A stretch of 47,624 bases of DNA from Bacteroidia bacterium (GTDB lineage: Bacteria; Bacteroidota; Bacteroidia; B-17B0; Aurantibacillaceae). Under the pieces are notes generated by a model, which did not search any database, had not been told where the DNA came from, and saw only the letters and a program-made list of their open reading frames with translations. The translations under genes and the position numbers were made by a program. The stretch lies in contig JALHRL010000027.1 in the NCBI GenBank assembly GCA_022841465.1, forward strand, positions 3,577-51,200. Reading direction: 5' to 3'. Shown in pieces: positions 15,432-23,661 of this stretch (its first letter is position 1; each line of letters begins with the position of its first letter).

Positions 15432-16664
15432 GATAATTTGTTTTAGGTCTTTTATATCTTCTTTAAATTTAAATAAGCTTAAAAAGGAGAGTTTGTTGAA
15501 TTTTAGAAAAACAAATAATGAAACAATAAAAGTAACCAGGTAAGCTATGTTTGTAGAAATGGCAGCGCCTGTTATTCCAAAAGATTTAATTAAAAAAGGA
15601 GACAGTGCAATGGTAACAACAAAGCCAAAGAAATTATAAAAGCTTACCATTTTTAAATTCCCAACTCCTGAAAAGAAATTGCTTAATGTTCCCGAGAAGC
15701 TTAATAAAGCTATTCCGGGAGAAATCAAGAGCATTAAATTTTTGCTTGCAGAAAAACTATCGCCAAGTACATAACTAAATAAACTTTGCGGAATAAAATA
15801 AATAAGGGTAATGGCCAATATGCTAAATGCAAGGCACAATTTAGCAAACACTAATGTTAATCGCGCTCCTGAAATGGAAGCACTTTGATTAGCCACTTTT
15901 GATAATAAAATAGGTGCAAAAGAATTGGTAATAATTAATACAGATTCAATTAAAGTCATAGAAGTAGCGTATAAACCAACATCGGGTTTTGTTTCTAGTA
16001 AATAATAGCTCAGTTTCCCACTTAATATGTACATTAAAACAGCAAGCTGGCAAAACAAACCATTTTTTATTATAGGCAAGTAATCAAATTCTGTTTTTAC
16101 ATTTTTGGCAAAGACATATTTAAAAATAAAAAGAGTTGAAATGCTAAACGAAACAGCAAATGAAATAATCATAGGCCATAAATACGCTGCTAAAGTGTAA
16201 TTGTGTAATATTAATGTAGCGTACAAAATGCCTGCCAATAAAATAGTAGGTTGTAGTACACTTAAAAAATTATACATTTTGTAAAACTCTTTTGATAGAA
16301 TTAAAACACAATTAAAGGTGTTTAATATAATAATTATGGCAAGAAAAAATAATAGCATGCCAAAACCTTCTGGTGTTTGGTTTAATAAATACAAAATTAA
16401 ATTAGTTATTCCGGATACCAGCAAAGTAAAAATTAGGCCGTTAGCATATATTTTTTTTACATCAAATTTTGAAACAAAATGTACAAGGCTATAACCGGTA
16501 TAAATTTCGTTTATCATTTGAATAATGGATAGGTTAAGTATTATTAAGCTTATTTCTCCACGTGTAGAGATTCCTAAATACTTTGCCGATAAAATCAATA
16601 TTAAAAAATTAATAATTGCAACACTGCCTTTTGTAAGAAAACTTTGTATGATGTTGCGAAGCAT
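15420..16664 (-). CDS. polysaccharide flippase-like membrane protein (Wzx / MATE-like superfamily)
   Basis: The protein has 414 residues and about twelve hydrophobic segments spread along its length, with few long loops. The N-terminus (SFLTKGSVAIINFLILILSAKYLGISTRGEISLI in parts) and the repeated pattern of helices fit oligosaccharide flippases, which move lipid-linked sugar units across the inner membrane. No glycosyltransferase or polymerase genes are adjacent, so the sugar pathway cannot be named. It is transcribed after tRNA-His but separated from it by a terminator. The superfamily call is firm; the substrate is inference. Confidence 0.8.
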   Translation of the reverse strand: MLRNIIQSFLTKGSVAIINFLILILSAKYLGISTRGEISLIILNLSIIQMINEIYTGYSLVHFVSKFDVKKIYANGLIFTLLVSGITNLILYLLNQTPEGFGMLLFFLAIIIILNTFNCVLILSKEFYKMYNFLSVLQPTILLAGILYATLILHNYTLAAYLWPMIISFAVSFSISTLFIFKYVFAKNVKTEFDYLPIIKNGLFCQLAVLMYILSGKLSYYLLETKPDVGLYATSMTLIESVLIITNSFAPILLSKVANQSASISGARLTLVFAKLCLAFSILAITLIYFIPQSLFSYVLGDSFSASKNLMLLISPGIALLSFSGTLSNFFSGVGNLKMVSFYNFFGFVVTIALSPFLIKSFGITGAAISTNIAYLVTFIVSLFVFLKFNKLSFLSLFKFKEDIKDLKQIISGN

Positions 16665-16706
16665 AATTGTTTAACTAAAATACTTAAAAGAAATTGTATC
16701 AAATAA

Positions 16707-16737
16707 AAAAATCCTGAACGTTTTATTCAGGATTTTT
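16707..16737 (-). terminator. intrinsic terminator after tRNA-His
   Basis: A perfect 12-bp stem (AAAAATCCTGAA at 16707-16718 with TTCAGGATTTTT at 16726-16737) encloses a 7-base loop. On the minus strand it begins 3 bases past the mature tRNA end and is followed by a T-rich tract, as expected for a single-gene tRNA transcript. Confidence 0.88.
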
Positions 16738-16739
16738 AG

Positions 16740-16814
16740 GGTAAATGATGGGGTTCGAACCCACGACCCCCAGATCCACAATCTGGTGCTCTAACCAACT
16801 GAGCTACATCTACC
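16740..16814 (-). tRNA. tRNA-His (GTG anticodon)
   Basis: Read on the minus strand this folds into a full cloverleaf. The acceptor stem GTAGATG pairs with CATTTAC (one G-U), and an extra G at -1 faces the C discriminator, the special feature of tRNA-His. The D arm contains AGCTCAGTTGGTTAGAGC. The anticodon arm CCAGA-TTGTGGA-TCTGG places GTG as the anticodon. The T arm has GTGGG-TTCGAAC-CCCAT. CCA is not encoded, as in many Bacteroidota tRNA genes. Confidence 0.96.
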
Positions 16815-16825
16815 ATTTAGCGGCA

Positions 16826-16833
16826 CAAAATTA
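16826..16833 (-). promoter_or_regulatory. TAnnTTTG promoter box for tRNA-His
   Basis: The minus strand reads TAATTTTG, an exact consensus match, ending 11 bases before the mature 5' end of the tRNA. No well-spaced -33 element is obvious. Confidence 0.5.
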
Positions 16834-16921
16834 ATGATTTTTTCATTAATTACTGTAATTTTTATTACAAATACTTTAAACGATTGTAAAACGCGGTATT
16901 TCGTGCGCTTTAAGTTTGGCT

Positions 16922-17791
16922 TTACTTTACAGCCTTTAAACTTAAATCTAAACTCTTAACGTGGTGTGTTAGTGCGCCAACAGAAATAAAATCAACTCCG
17001 CATTTTGCGTATTGGGCAATGTTTTTTTCGGTAATTCCACCCGAACTTTCTACTTCGTACCTGCCATTAATTAGTTTTACAGCCTTTAAAGTTTCGTTAA
17101 TACTATAATTGTCAAGCATTATACGATTTACACCGCCTGTTTTTAAAACTACTTTTACTTCTTCAATACTGCGTGTTTCTATTTCAATTTTTAGTTTCTT
17201 TTTCTTCTTTTTTAAATACGTTTTTACAGCAGAAATAGATTGTTTAACTCCACCACAAAAATCAATATGGTTATCTTTTATTAAAATCATATCAAACAAA
17301 CCATAACGGTGGTTTGCTCCTCCGCCAATAACCACGGCCCATTTTTCAAAAAAGCGAAAACCGGGTGTTGTTTTACGGGTATCAATTACTTTCGTTTTGG
17401 TTCCTTTGCATAACAATTGCAAATAATTTGTTTTAGTAGCAATGCCGCTCATGCGTTGCATTATGTTTAACACCAAACGTTCAGCGGTTACCAGTTTTTG
17501 GGTTTTGCCTTTTACTGTAAAAACAATATCTCCTTTTTTTACTTTTTCTCCGTCTTTTAAAAATGTTTTAACTACAATGTTTTTATCAATAATTTTAAAT
17601 ATTTCCTTTGCGGCTTCAACTCCGGCAATAATTCCATCTTCTTTTACCAACAATTGCATTTTACCTTTATGATTTGCGGGAATGGTGGCTAAAACGGTGT
17701 GGTCGCCATCGCCTAAATCTTCATTCAGGACACTTAAAATAAACTTTTTAAAATTAAAATGCTTTTGATGAAGCTTTAGATAGTTAATCAT
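16922..17791 (-). CDS. nadC: nicotinate-nucleotide diphosphorylase (carboxylating)
   Basis: NadC (quinolinate phosphoribosyltransferase) turns quinolinate and PRPP into nicotinate mononucleotide, CO2 and pyrophosphate, a step of de novo NAD synthesis in the cytosol. The 289 residues have the family length. Visible signatures include LNEDLGDGDHT near the N-terminus, AERLVLNIMQRMSGIAT, DTRKTTPGFR, GGGANHRYGLFDMILIKDNH in the central barrel, and VESSGGIT / VDFISVGALTH near the C-terminus. It overlaps the upstream DUF4783 gene by 8 bases. nadB lies 9 kb away; nadA is not in the window. Confidence 0.96.
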   Translation of the reverse strand: MINYLKLHQKHFNFKKFILSVLNEDLGDGDHTVLATIPANHKGKMQLLVKEDGIIAGVEAAKEIFKIIDKNIVVKTFLKDGEKVKKGDIVFTVKGKTQKLVTAERLVLNIMQRMSGIATKTNYLQLLCKGTKTKVIDTRKTTPGFRFFEKWAVVIGGGANHRYGLFDMILIKDNHIDFCGGVKQSISAVKTYLKKKKKKLKIEIETRSIEEVKVVLKTGGVNRIMLDNYSINETLKAVKLINGRYEVESSGGITEKNIAQYAKCGVDFISVGALTHHVKSLDLSLKAVK

Positions 17792-18158
17792 TATCTGTTT
17801 CTATTCGGAATTGAGAAATCAACCCTCGTCTTATTAATATAGAAACTCTGTATTTTCCGTTACTCGTTTCTAAATTTCCGGTTAAGTATTGAAAATTGGC
17901 ATTTGTTGAACTAACGTGCGTATTAGTGAAATTTTTTACCGGATGCTTGTCAAAAAATACTTTAATGTTTGCCTCAGCTTGCGCTTTACTTAAAACATCT
18001 TCTTGATTTATTAGTTTTATGGATACTTTTTCATCAAAAAGTTTAATTAAGTCGCTAACTTTACCTTGTTTAATTGCAGCAATAGCATCTTCTGCTGTAT
18101 CATTAGGCGAAAAGAAAAATGCAAAAACACTAATTATTATGGTAGCTATATATTTCAT
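17784..18158 (-). CDS. DUF4783 domain-containing exported protein
   Basis: The 124-residue protein has a signal peptide (about 1-17, ending near FFFS) and a single small alpha+beta domain of the NTF2-like type seen in DUF4783: a helix AEDAIAAIKQGKVSDLIKLF, then SKAQAEANIKVFFDKHP and a C-terminal sheet. The family is restricted to Bacteroidota and its function is unknown. It overlaps the start of nadC by 8 bases, so the two are co-transcribed from the promoter box at 18170-18177, though the periplasmic location makes a shared pathway doubtful. Confidence 0.82.
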   Translation of the reverse strand: MKYIATIIISVFAFFFSPNDTAEDAIAAIKQGKVSDLIKLFDEKVSIKLINQEDVLSKAQAEANIKVFFDKHPVKNFTNTHVSSTNANFQYLTGNLETSNGKYRVSILIRRGLISQFRIETDND

Positions 18159-18169
18159 TAATTATATTA

Positions 18170-18177
18170 CAAATTTA
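18170..18177 (-). promoter_or_regulatory. TAnnTTTG promoter box for DUF4783-nadC
   Basis: The minus strand reads TAAATTTG, matching the consensus, 11 bases upstream of the ATG at 18158. The short gap predicts a very short 5' leader. It sits in a 36-base gap shared with the diverging rlmH gene. Confidence 0.5.
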
Positions 18178-18194
18178 CTATTTTTTTGTTAAAA

Positions 18195-18668
18195 ATGACC
18201 ATTACATTTATTCAAATAGAAAAAACGCAAGACAGTTATTTAAACGAAGGGATAGAGATTTACCTTAAACGATTAAAGAACTATTGTGCGCTAGATGTGA
18301 TTACAATAAATGTGCCAAAGAATGTGCGTCAAAAGTCAGAAAAAGAGCAGAAAAGCGAAGAAGCAATATTGATTTTAAAGCAGCTTAAACCCGCAGATTT
18401 TGTGGTTTTGTTGGATGAAAACGGTAAGCAAATAAATTCGGTTACTTTTAGCAAGTTTATAAATCAGAAACAAGTTTCGGGTACAAAACGTTTGGTATTT
18501 ATTATTGGAGGCCCTTTTGGTTTTGACGAACTAGTTTATAAAAGAGCAAATGATAAATTGGGCTTATCGTTAATGACCTTTTCGCACCAAATGGTAAGAT
18601 TGTTTTTTTTAGAACAATTATATAGAGCTTATACCATTTTAGCAGGCGAAAAATACCATCACTTGTAG
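18195..18668 (+). CDS. rlmH: 23S rRNA (pseudouridine1915-N3)-methyltransferase RlmH
   Basis: RlmH is a small SPOUT-class enzyme that methylates pseudouridine 1915 in helix 69 of 23S rRNA, using S-adenosylmethionine on assembled ribosomes. From the ATG at 18195 it is 157 residues, typical for the family. The knot region is clear: LVFIIGGPFGF (SAM loop) and the C-terminal LEQLYRAYTILAGEKYHHL. A TTG three codons earlier (18186) also opens the frame, but MTITFIQIEKT is the expected N-terminus. It diverges from DUF4783-nadC. Confidence 0.95.
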   Translation: MTITFIQIEKTQDSYLNEGIEIYLKRLKNYCALDVITINVPKNVRQKSEKEQKSEEAILILKQLKPADFVVLLDENGKQINSVTFSKFINQKQVSGTKRLVFIIGGPFGFDELVYKRANDKLGLSLMTFSHQMVRLFFLEQLYRAYTILAGEKYHHL

Positions 18669-18760
18669 CTGTTAAAAAACCCTAAAACAGTTTTTAAAAG
18701 ATTTTGGAAATTACACAAGCGGATGTAATTAGCTGTTTAAATTACTTTACTTTTACAAAC

Positions 18761-19480
18761 ATGAATGAAATTATTGTTCTTAAAAACATTCAAAAGGTTT
18801 ATAAAATAGGCAATGAGGTAATTTACGCATTGCGCGATGTATCTTTAAGTGTTAAAAAAAACGAGTATGTGGCATTAATGGGGCCTTCCGGTAGCGGAAA
18901 ATCAACTTTAATGAACATGATAGGGTGTTTAGATTCTCCAACAGGAGGAACATATATATTAAACAATATTTCTGTTGCAGAAATGAGCGACAGTCAATTA
19001 GCCGAGGTTCGTAATAAAGAAATTGGATTTGTTTTTCAAACGTTTAATCTACTGCCAAGAGCCACTACTTTAGAAAATGTTGCTTTGCCTTTGGTGTATG
19101 CAGGTGTACCAAAAGCCAAACGAGAAGAACGAGCAAAAGAAGTGCTGGAACAAGTGAGCTTAGGAAACAGAATGCATCATAAACCAAATGAATTAAGCGG
19201 GGGGCAACGTCAAAGAGTTGCTATTGCCCGTGCTTTGGTAAATAATCCTGCGATCATTTTGGCCGACGAACCTACCGGAAATTTAGACAGTAAAACATCC
19301 ATAGAAATTATGGGCTTGTTAGAAGAAATTCACGAAAAAGGAAACACCATTATTTTAGTTACACACGAAGAAGATATAGCCCTGCACGCTCACAGAATTG
19401 TGAGGTTACGAGACGGATTAGTTGAAAAAGACGAGCGGAATTTAAACATTACCACCTATAAAAATAGGGTTAGCGGTTAA
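18761..19480 (+). CDS. ABC transporter ATP-binding protein, LolD / MacB type
   Basis: This is a 239-residue ATPase subunit from the ATG at 18761. It shows Walker [10 protein letters not shown] (about 41-49), the Q-loop in [14 protein letters not shown], the signature [15 protein letters not shown], Walker [14 protein letters not shown] and H-loop LVTHEEDIA. The [18 protein letters not shown] region is typical of the LolD/MacB/FtsE group, whose partners are FtsX-like permeases. No permease gene is adjacent. The frame stays open back to a TTG at 18704, but those 19 extra residues do not fit the family. Whether it serves lipoprotein release or an efflux-type MacB system is uncertain. Confidence 0.9.
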   Translation: MNEIIVLKNIQKVYKIGNEVIYALRDVSLSVKKNEYVALMGPSGSGKSTLMNMIGCLDSPTGGTYILNNISVAEMSDSQLAEVRNKEIGFVFQTFNLLPRATTLENVALPLVYAGVPKAKREERAKEVLEQVSLGNRMHHKPNELSGGQRQRVAIARALVNNPAIILADEPTGNLDSKTSIEIMGLLEEIHEKGNTIILVTHEEDIALHAHRIVRLRDGLVEKDERNLNITTYKNRVSG

Positions 19481-19492
19481 TGAATATTAAGC

Positions 19493-19500
19493 TATATTTG
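19493..19500 (+). promoter_or_regulatory. TAnnTTTG promoter box before the barrel-protein gene
   Basis: TATATTTG, 8 bases upstream of the ATG at 19509 and just after the LolD-like gene. It suggests the outer-membrane gene and waaA can be transcribed separately from the ATPase gene. Confidence 0.5.
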
Positions 19501-19508
19501 AAGCATCA

Positions 19509-20252
19509 ATGTTAAAACAAAAACTAGTATTAGCACTGCTTTTTATTCAGTTGTTTAGTAAAGCACAAATGAATGATACCACTATTGCAGCACCTTTAAT
19601 TGGAGTACATTTTGGTGGCGATATTCCTTTGGCCGATTTAGCGAAGCGCTACGGACCTAACATGAATGCCGGTTTAAATTTCATGTACAAAACCAGAAAA
19701 AATTACTTGTTTGGTTTAGATTTTAATTATTTGTTTGGTAAAAATATTAAGGAAGATGTGCTGGCTAACTTAAAAACAAGCGACGGATATATTATTGATA
19801 ATTCAGGCTATCCGGCAGATATTAGAGTAACCGAGCGTATTGTTACATTTAATTTAACAGCAGGTAAAATTTTTAATTTTCTTTCTGCGAATGCTAATTC
19901 CGGATTATTGGTTTGTGGCGGAGCCGGTTATATTCAACACAAAGTACATTTTGTGGATGCTCAAGTGCAAATTGCCGCCTTTAATGGAGATATTAGAAAT
20001 GGATATGATAGATTAACAAACGGAATTTCTTTTCATCAGTTTTTAGGATACATGTATTTAAGCGATAATAGACTCTTAAATTTTTATTCGGGTTTTGAAT
20101 TTTATCAGGGATTAACAAAAAGTGTTAGAAAATTAAATTACGATACCGGATTAGCAGATACAAAATCAAGATTTGATATGTTAATGGGATTTAGGTTCGG
20201 CTGGATAATTCCTTTGTACAAGAAAAAACCGCGCGAATTTTATTACTACTAA
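19509..20252 (+). CDS. probable outer-membrane beta-barrel protein
   Basis: The 247-residue protein has a signal peptide (about 1-19, cleaved near SKAQ) and no internal membrane helix. The rest is made of alternating hydrophobic and polar stretches rich in Gly, Tyr, Phe and Asn (for example NAGLNFMYKTRKNYLFGLDF), the pattern of a small outer-membrane barrel. I recognise no specific family. It is followed 2 bases later by waaA, so the pair probably forms an operon, and its product may assist surface or lipopolysaccharide assembly; that link is inference. Confidence 0.72.
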   Translation: MLKQKLVLALLFIQLFSKAQMNDTTIAAPLIGVHFGGDIPLADLAKRYGPNMNAGLNFMYKTRKNYLFGLDFNYLFGKNIKEDVLANLKTSDGYIIDNSGYPADIRVTERIVTFNLTAGKIFNFLSANANSGLLVCGGAGYIQHKVHFVDAQVQIAAFNGDIRNGYDRLTNGISFHQFLGYMYLSDNRLLNFYSGFEFYQGLTKSVRKLNYDTGLADTKSRFDMLMGFRFGWIIPLYKKKPREFYYY

Positions 20253-20254
20253 TT

Positions 20255-21493
20255 ATGTTGCTTTATAATCTGGTAATTCGTTTATATGCCTTTTTTATTC
20301 ATTTAGCTGCTTTTAAAAATGAAAAAGCAAAGTGTTGGGTTACCGGTCGAAATAATTGGGATTCTTTACTTGCAAAAAAAGTAAATCTGCATAAAAATAA
20401 AAAACGTATTTGGTTTCATTGTGCTTCACTAGGAGAGTTTGAGCAGGGGCGCCCTTTAATGGAAGCAATAAAAAAACAAAACCCAAACATTTGTATAGTA
20501 CTTAGTTTTTTTTCGCCCAGCGGTTATGAAGTGCAAAAAAATTATCAAACGGCAGATGTAATTACTTACTTGCCTTTGGATACAAAAAAAAATGCAGAAC
20601 GTTTTTTAGAAATTGTGGAACCAAACCAAATTGTTTTTATTAAGTATGAGTTTTGGGTTAATTTTTTAAACGCAATTAAAAAAAGAGGAATGGATGCGTA
20701 TTTGGTTTCAGCCGTATTTAAGCCACACCATCCGTTCTTTAAATGGTACGGCAAAATATTTATAAACTCACTTAAAGCATTTAAAATTTTGTTTGTTCAA
20801 GATCAAAACTCATTTAACTTAATTAGCAATTTGGGTTTTAAAAATGTAAAAATTAGCGGAGACACCCGATTTGACAGGGTTTTGGAAATTCGTAATAATT
20901 TTAAGGAAATGAAAGAAATTGAAGATTTTAAAAACACTAATTTGTTATTGGTTGCAGGAAGTACTTGGCCGGATGATTGCGAATTAGTTTTAAATGCTTA
21001 TGTAAAATTAAAAAATGAAGGAGTTAAATTAATTATTGCTCCACACGAAATTGATGAAAATTCAATTCAAAAAACAATTCAATATATTAAAAATGTAAAT
21101 TTAAGTTACAGTTTGTTTACCAACGAAATTAATAAGCAATCACAAGTATTAATTTTAAACACCATGGGATTTCTTTCAAGAGTATATGCTTATGCAGATG
21201 CAGCTTATATTGGCGGTGGTTTTAACGATGGTATACACAATTGTTTAGAAGCAGCCGTGTTTAATATTCCGGTAAGTTTTTATGGCGATAGCTATAAAAA
21301 ATATGTAGAGGCCGAAGCGCTTATAAACATGAATGTTGCCACTGATGTATATACCGATACAGAGCTGGCAAACCTTTGGAAGGTGTCATTAACAGCTGAA
21401 TTTAAAGCATCTATTAAAAATAAATTAGAGAATTATTTTGCGGAAAACGCTACTGCAACAGCAAAAGTTTTAGCAGAAATGCGCATGCATTAA
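20255..21493 (+). CDS. waaA: 3-deoxy-D-manno-octulosonic acid (Kdo) transferase
   Basis: WaaA (KdtA) adds Kdo from CMP-Kdo to the lipid A precursor at the cytoplasmic face of the inner membrane, an early step in lipopolysaccharide core building. The 412 residues fit the family. The N-terminal membrane segment (about 1-20) is followed by the conserved WFHCASLGEFEQGRPL (about 50-65, containing the catalytic Glu), the linker FKPHHPFFKWYG, GDTRFDRV in the middle, and the C-terminal donor-binding YIGGGFNDGIHNCLEAAVF. Its presence says the organism makes Kdo-containing lipopolysaccharide. Confidence 0.95.
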   Translation: MLLYNLVIRLYAFFIHLAAFKNEKAKCWVTGRNNWDSLLAKKVNLHKNKKRIWFHCASLGEFEQGRPLMEAIKKQNPNICIVLSFFSPSGYEVQKNYQTADVITYLPLDTKKNAERFLEIVEPNQIVFIKYEFWVNFLNAIKKRGMDAYLVSAVFKPHHPFFKWYGKIFINSLKAFKILFVQDQNSFNLISNLGFKNVKISGDTRFDRVLEIRNNFKEMKEIEDFKNTNLLLVAGSTWPDDCELVLNAYVKLKNEGVKLIIAPHEIDENSIQKTIQYIKNVNLSYSLFTNEINKQSQVLILNTMGFLSRVYAYADAAYIGGGFNDGIHNCLEAAVFNIPVSFYGDSYKKYVEAEALINMNVATDVYTDTELANLWKVSLTAEFKASIKNKLENYFAENATATAKVLAEMRMH

Positions 21494-21737
21494 AATATAA
21501 CACCCTGCTTTTTGCGCTTGGGTTTTTTCTTTAAATCATATGTACAAGCCTATTTACCAATGGAAGTAGTACTTAATCTGAACGATAGATTGAGTTAATA
21601 ATTTAACTAACATTTTATTAACCTATTAATATTCAGCTATTTGTATAGCTTAAACACCACTACATTAATTTTGCAATATCATTAATTTTTACTTACTTGC
21701 ACCTCGATTTTAGGATATAAACTTTATCTTTTAGACG

Positions 21738-22652
21738 ATGAACGTTAAAAAAATTATGCTTAATAAAAAAGTTGCTATCGCTTTAACCTCCGTGTTAATG
21801 CTAACTGCTTGTGGTGGCGGTGAAGAAAAGAAAGACGGAAAAGAGGATCTTGTTGAGGTTCCTGATACCATTAAAGCTGCTGTTGTAAATGTAGGTGGTG
21901 AATTGTTTTCGGTTCCATCTCCAATTCAAACAGCTTTGCTTATTCAAAAAAGTGGTATTAGCTATGATAAATCGGTTTTACACGCAAGTAATAAGGTAAA
22001 TACATACAGTACAGATTTTTTAAGAGCCATTAATTTGGGTATTTATGGAGCAGATTTAGGTTATGTTTCATTATATAATCAAACGCAAGATGCAATTGGC
22101 TACTTAACTTCATTAAAACAGTTGGCAGATAAGTTAGGTGTTTCTTCAGCATTTGACGCTAATACTATGAAACGTATAGAAGGAAACATTACTAACAAAG
22201 ACAGTATGTTGGTATTGGTTGGTATAGCATATAGAAGCAGCGACGCTTTTTTAAAGAATAACCAACGTAACGATGTAAGTAGTTTAATTTTAACAGGTGG
22301 TTGGTTAGAAAGCATGAATTTTTGTATAAGTGCTTATAAACAAAAACCAACAAACGAAATTAAATGGCGAATTGCAGAGCAAAAACAATCGTTAAATAGT
22401 TTAATTAAAATTCTTTCTGCTTTTGAAGGAGAAGAAGTAAAGGCTTTAACAATCCAGTTAAATGATTTGGCAAAGATTTACGAAGATGTACAATTTAAAT
22501 ACAACTTCATAGAGCCTACACACGATGCAGATAAAAAAGTTACTTATATCAATAGTACTACTGAGGTGATTGTTAGCGAAGAGCAAATTACTTTAATCAG
22601 CAACAAAATAAATGAAATTAGAAATAAAATTGTTAATTCAAGTCAATCATAA
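21738..22652 (+). CDS. hypothetical lipoprotein
   Basis: The 304-residue protein has a clear lipoprotein signal: basic start, hydrophobic core and the lipobox LTAC with Cys 25, followed by a Gly-Gly-Gly-Glu-Glu-Lys stretch as linker. The mature part is largely alpha-helical, with no motif I recognise. A second ATG six codons downstream could also serve as start. It is the first gene of a run of envelope proteins of unknown function (21738-23655) leading to the large ABC fusion gene, and is followed after 9 bases by the next secreted protein. The function is unknown. Confidence 0.8.
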   Translation: MNVKKIMLNKKVAIALTSVLMLTACGGGEEKKDGKEDLVEVPDTIKAAVVNVGGELFSVPSPIQTALLIQKSGISYDKSVLHASNKVNTYSTDFLRAINLGIYGADLGYVSLYNQTQDAIGYLTSLKQLADKLGVSSAFDANTMKRIEGNITNKDSMLVLVGIAYRSSDAFLKNNQRNDVSSLILTGGWLESMNFCISAYKQKPTNEIKWRIAEQKQSLNSLIKILSAFEGEEVKALTIQLNDLAKIYEDVQFKYNFIEPTHDADKKVTYINSTTEVIVSEEQITLISNKINEIRNKIVNSSQS

Positions 22653-22661
22653 TCTTTTAAC

Positions 22662-23090
22662 ATGAAAAAAGTATCCTTAGCAATAGTTATCTTTTTATTA
22701 GGTTTTGCTGTAAATAAAAGTCAGGCACAATGCGATACCATTGCAAATATTTGTGCTAAGCATATTATCGCTTCTTATATTTCTGATGGACAACAATACC
22801 GTTCTTTATTGTTAAACTCAGAAGAAACAGCAGAGTTTCATACTACCTTTTTTGGAGAAACTACTTATCGCATAGCTGCATGCAGTGGAACCACAGATGG
22901 TAATTTGGTTTTTAATATTTACGATCAAGATCGTCACTTACTTTTCAGCAACCGTAATCAAAAAAATGCACCGTATTGGGACTTTAAAGTTAAATCTACT
23001 TTAGAAACAATTATTGAAGCTCAGTTAGACGCCAATAAAAATCCGGGTTCCGGATGCGCCGTAATTCTAATTGGATTCAAACAAAAATAA
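22662..23090 (+). CDS. small secreted protein of unknown function
   Basis: The 142-residue protein begins with a signal peptide (about 1-22, ending SQAQ). The mature part has four or more cysteines (QCDTIANICAKHII near the start, AACSGT in the middle, GSGCAVILIGF near the end) that may form disulfides, and a beta-rich pattern (LVFNIYDQDRHLLFS). I do not recognise a family. It is 9 bases after the lipoprotein gene and is followed by an intrinsic terminator at 23111, so those two genes probably end a transcript together. Confidence 0.75.
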   Translation: MKKVSLAIVIFLLGFAVNKSQAQCDTIANICAKHIIASYISDGQQYRSLLLNSEETAEFHTTFFGETTYRIAACSGTTDGNLVFNIYDQDRHLLFSNRNQKNAPYWDFKVKSTLETIIEAQLDANKNPGSGCAVILIGFKQK

Positions 23091-23110
23091 AATTGTAAAC
23101 TATTATGTAT

Positions 23111-23143
23111 AAGGATAAGGTGCTGAACTTTATCCTTTTTTTA
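23111..23143 (+). terminator. intrinsic terminator between secreted-protein genes
   Basis: A 10-bp stem with one G-U pair (23111-23120 with 23128-23137), a 7-base loop and a run of T after it. It lies only 17 bases before the TTG start at 23161, so it could end the two-gene transcript before it or act as a partial attenuator for the genes after it. Confidence 0.75.
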
Positions 23144-23160
23144 TTATTATTAAAAACATT

Positions 23161-23655
23161 TTGAAGTTTAAATTATTCATATTTTTTATTTGTAGTACCT
23201 GTTTTTTTCAGGCGCAGAACAATTGTGAAATGGGTTTTGTACCGGATAGCCTTTATAACGAAAAAGAAAAAACATTTTCGCTAGCCGACGCTTTAAAAAC
23301 GCCTGAACTTTCAAATAGAGCTCAAATTAGCCTTTTTAAACAAGGAAATCGCTATTTTATGAATATTACCGTAAAAGATAACCTTTACTTTGATAAAATT
23401 GATGATTTAGAGCTTATTTCCGGTTCTAAAAGTTGGACTTTAAGGAGTATTAAACAAAATCAAAAAGATAAGTTTACTTCTTTTTTTGTTTTTGAAGTAT
23501 ATAAAAATTATATTAATACCTTGAAAGAAGATGGAATTACTTCTTATGTTTTTAATAAAAAAGAAAGCAAATTAAGTAAGCAAGATGTAAAGGAAATAAA
23601 AAAAATTGCAACGTGTTTTTATAAAACCATTAATGTAGACCATACAAAAAAATAA
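23161..23655 (+). CDS. small secreted protein of unknown function, TTG start
   Basis: The 164-residue frame starts at TTG; no ATG or GTG precedes the signal peptide (KFKLFIFFICSTCFFQAQ, about 2-19). The mature part is beta-rich with a Lys-rich C-terminus, and I recognise no family. The gene sits just after a terminator and 6 bases before the large ABC fusion gene, so it is probably co-transcribed with the latter. A weak start codon may hold its level below that of its neighbours. Confidence 0.68.
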   Translation: MKFKLFIFFICSTCFFQAQNNCEMGFVPDSLYNEKEKTFSLADALKTPELSNRAQISLFKQGNRYFMNITVKDNLYFDKIDDLELISGSKSWTLRSIKQNQKDKFTSFFVFEVYKNYINTLKEDGITSYVFNKKESKLSKQDVKEIKKIATCFYKTINVDHTKK

Positions 23656-23661
23656 GATTTT

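Noticed and set aside
18186-18194. TTG start for rlmH
   Set aside because: The ATG at 18195 gives the usual N-terminus and length.
18704-18760. TTG start and 19-residue extension for the LolD-like ATPase
   Set aside because: The extension does not fit the ABC ATPase family, and the ATG at 18761 does.
21494-21737. Possible small RNA or gene between waaA and the lipoprotein
   Set aside because: I saw no stable fold, conserved motif or open frame of note in the roughly 240 bases.
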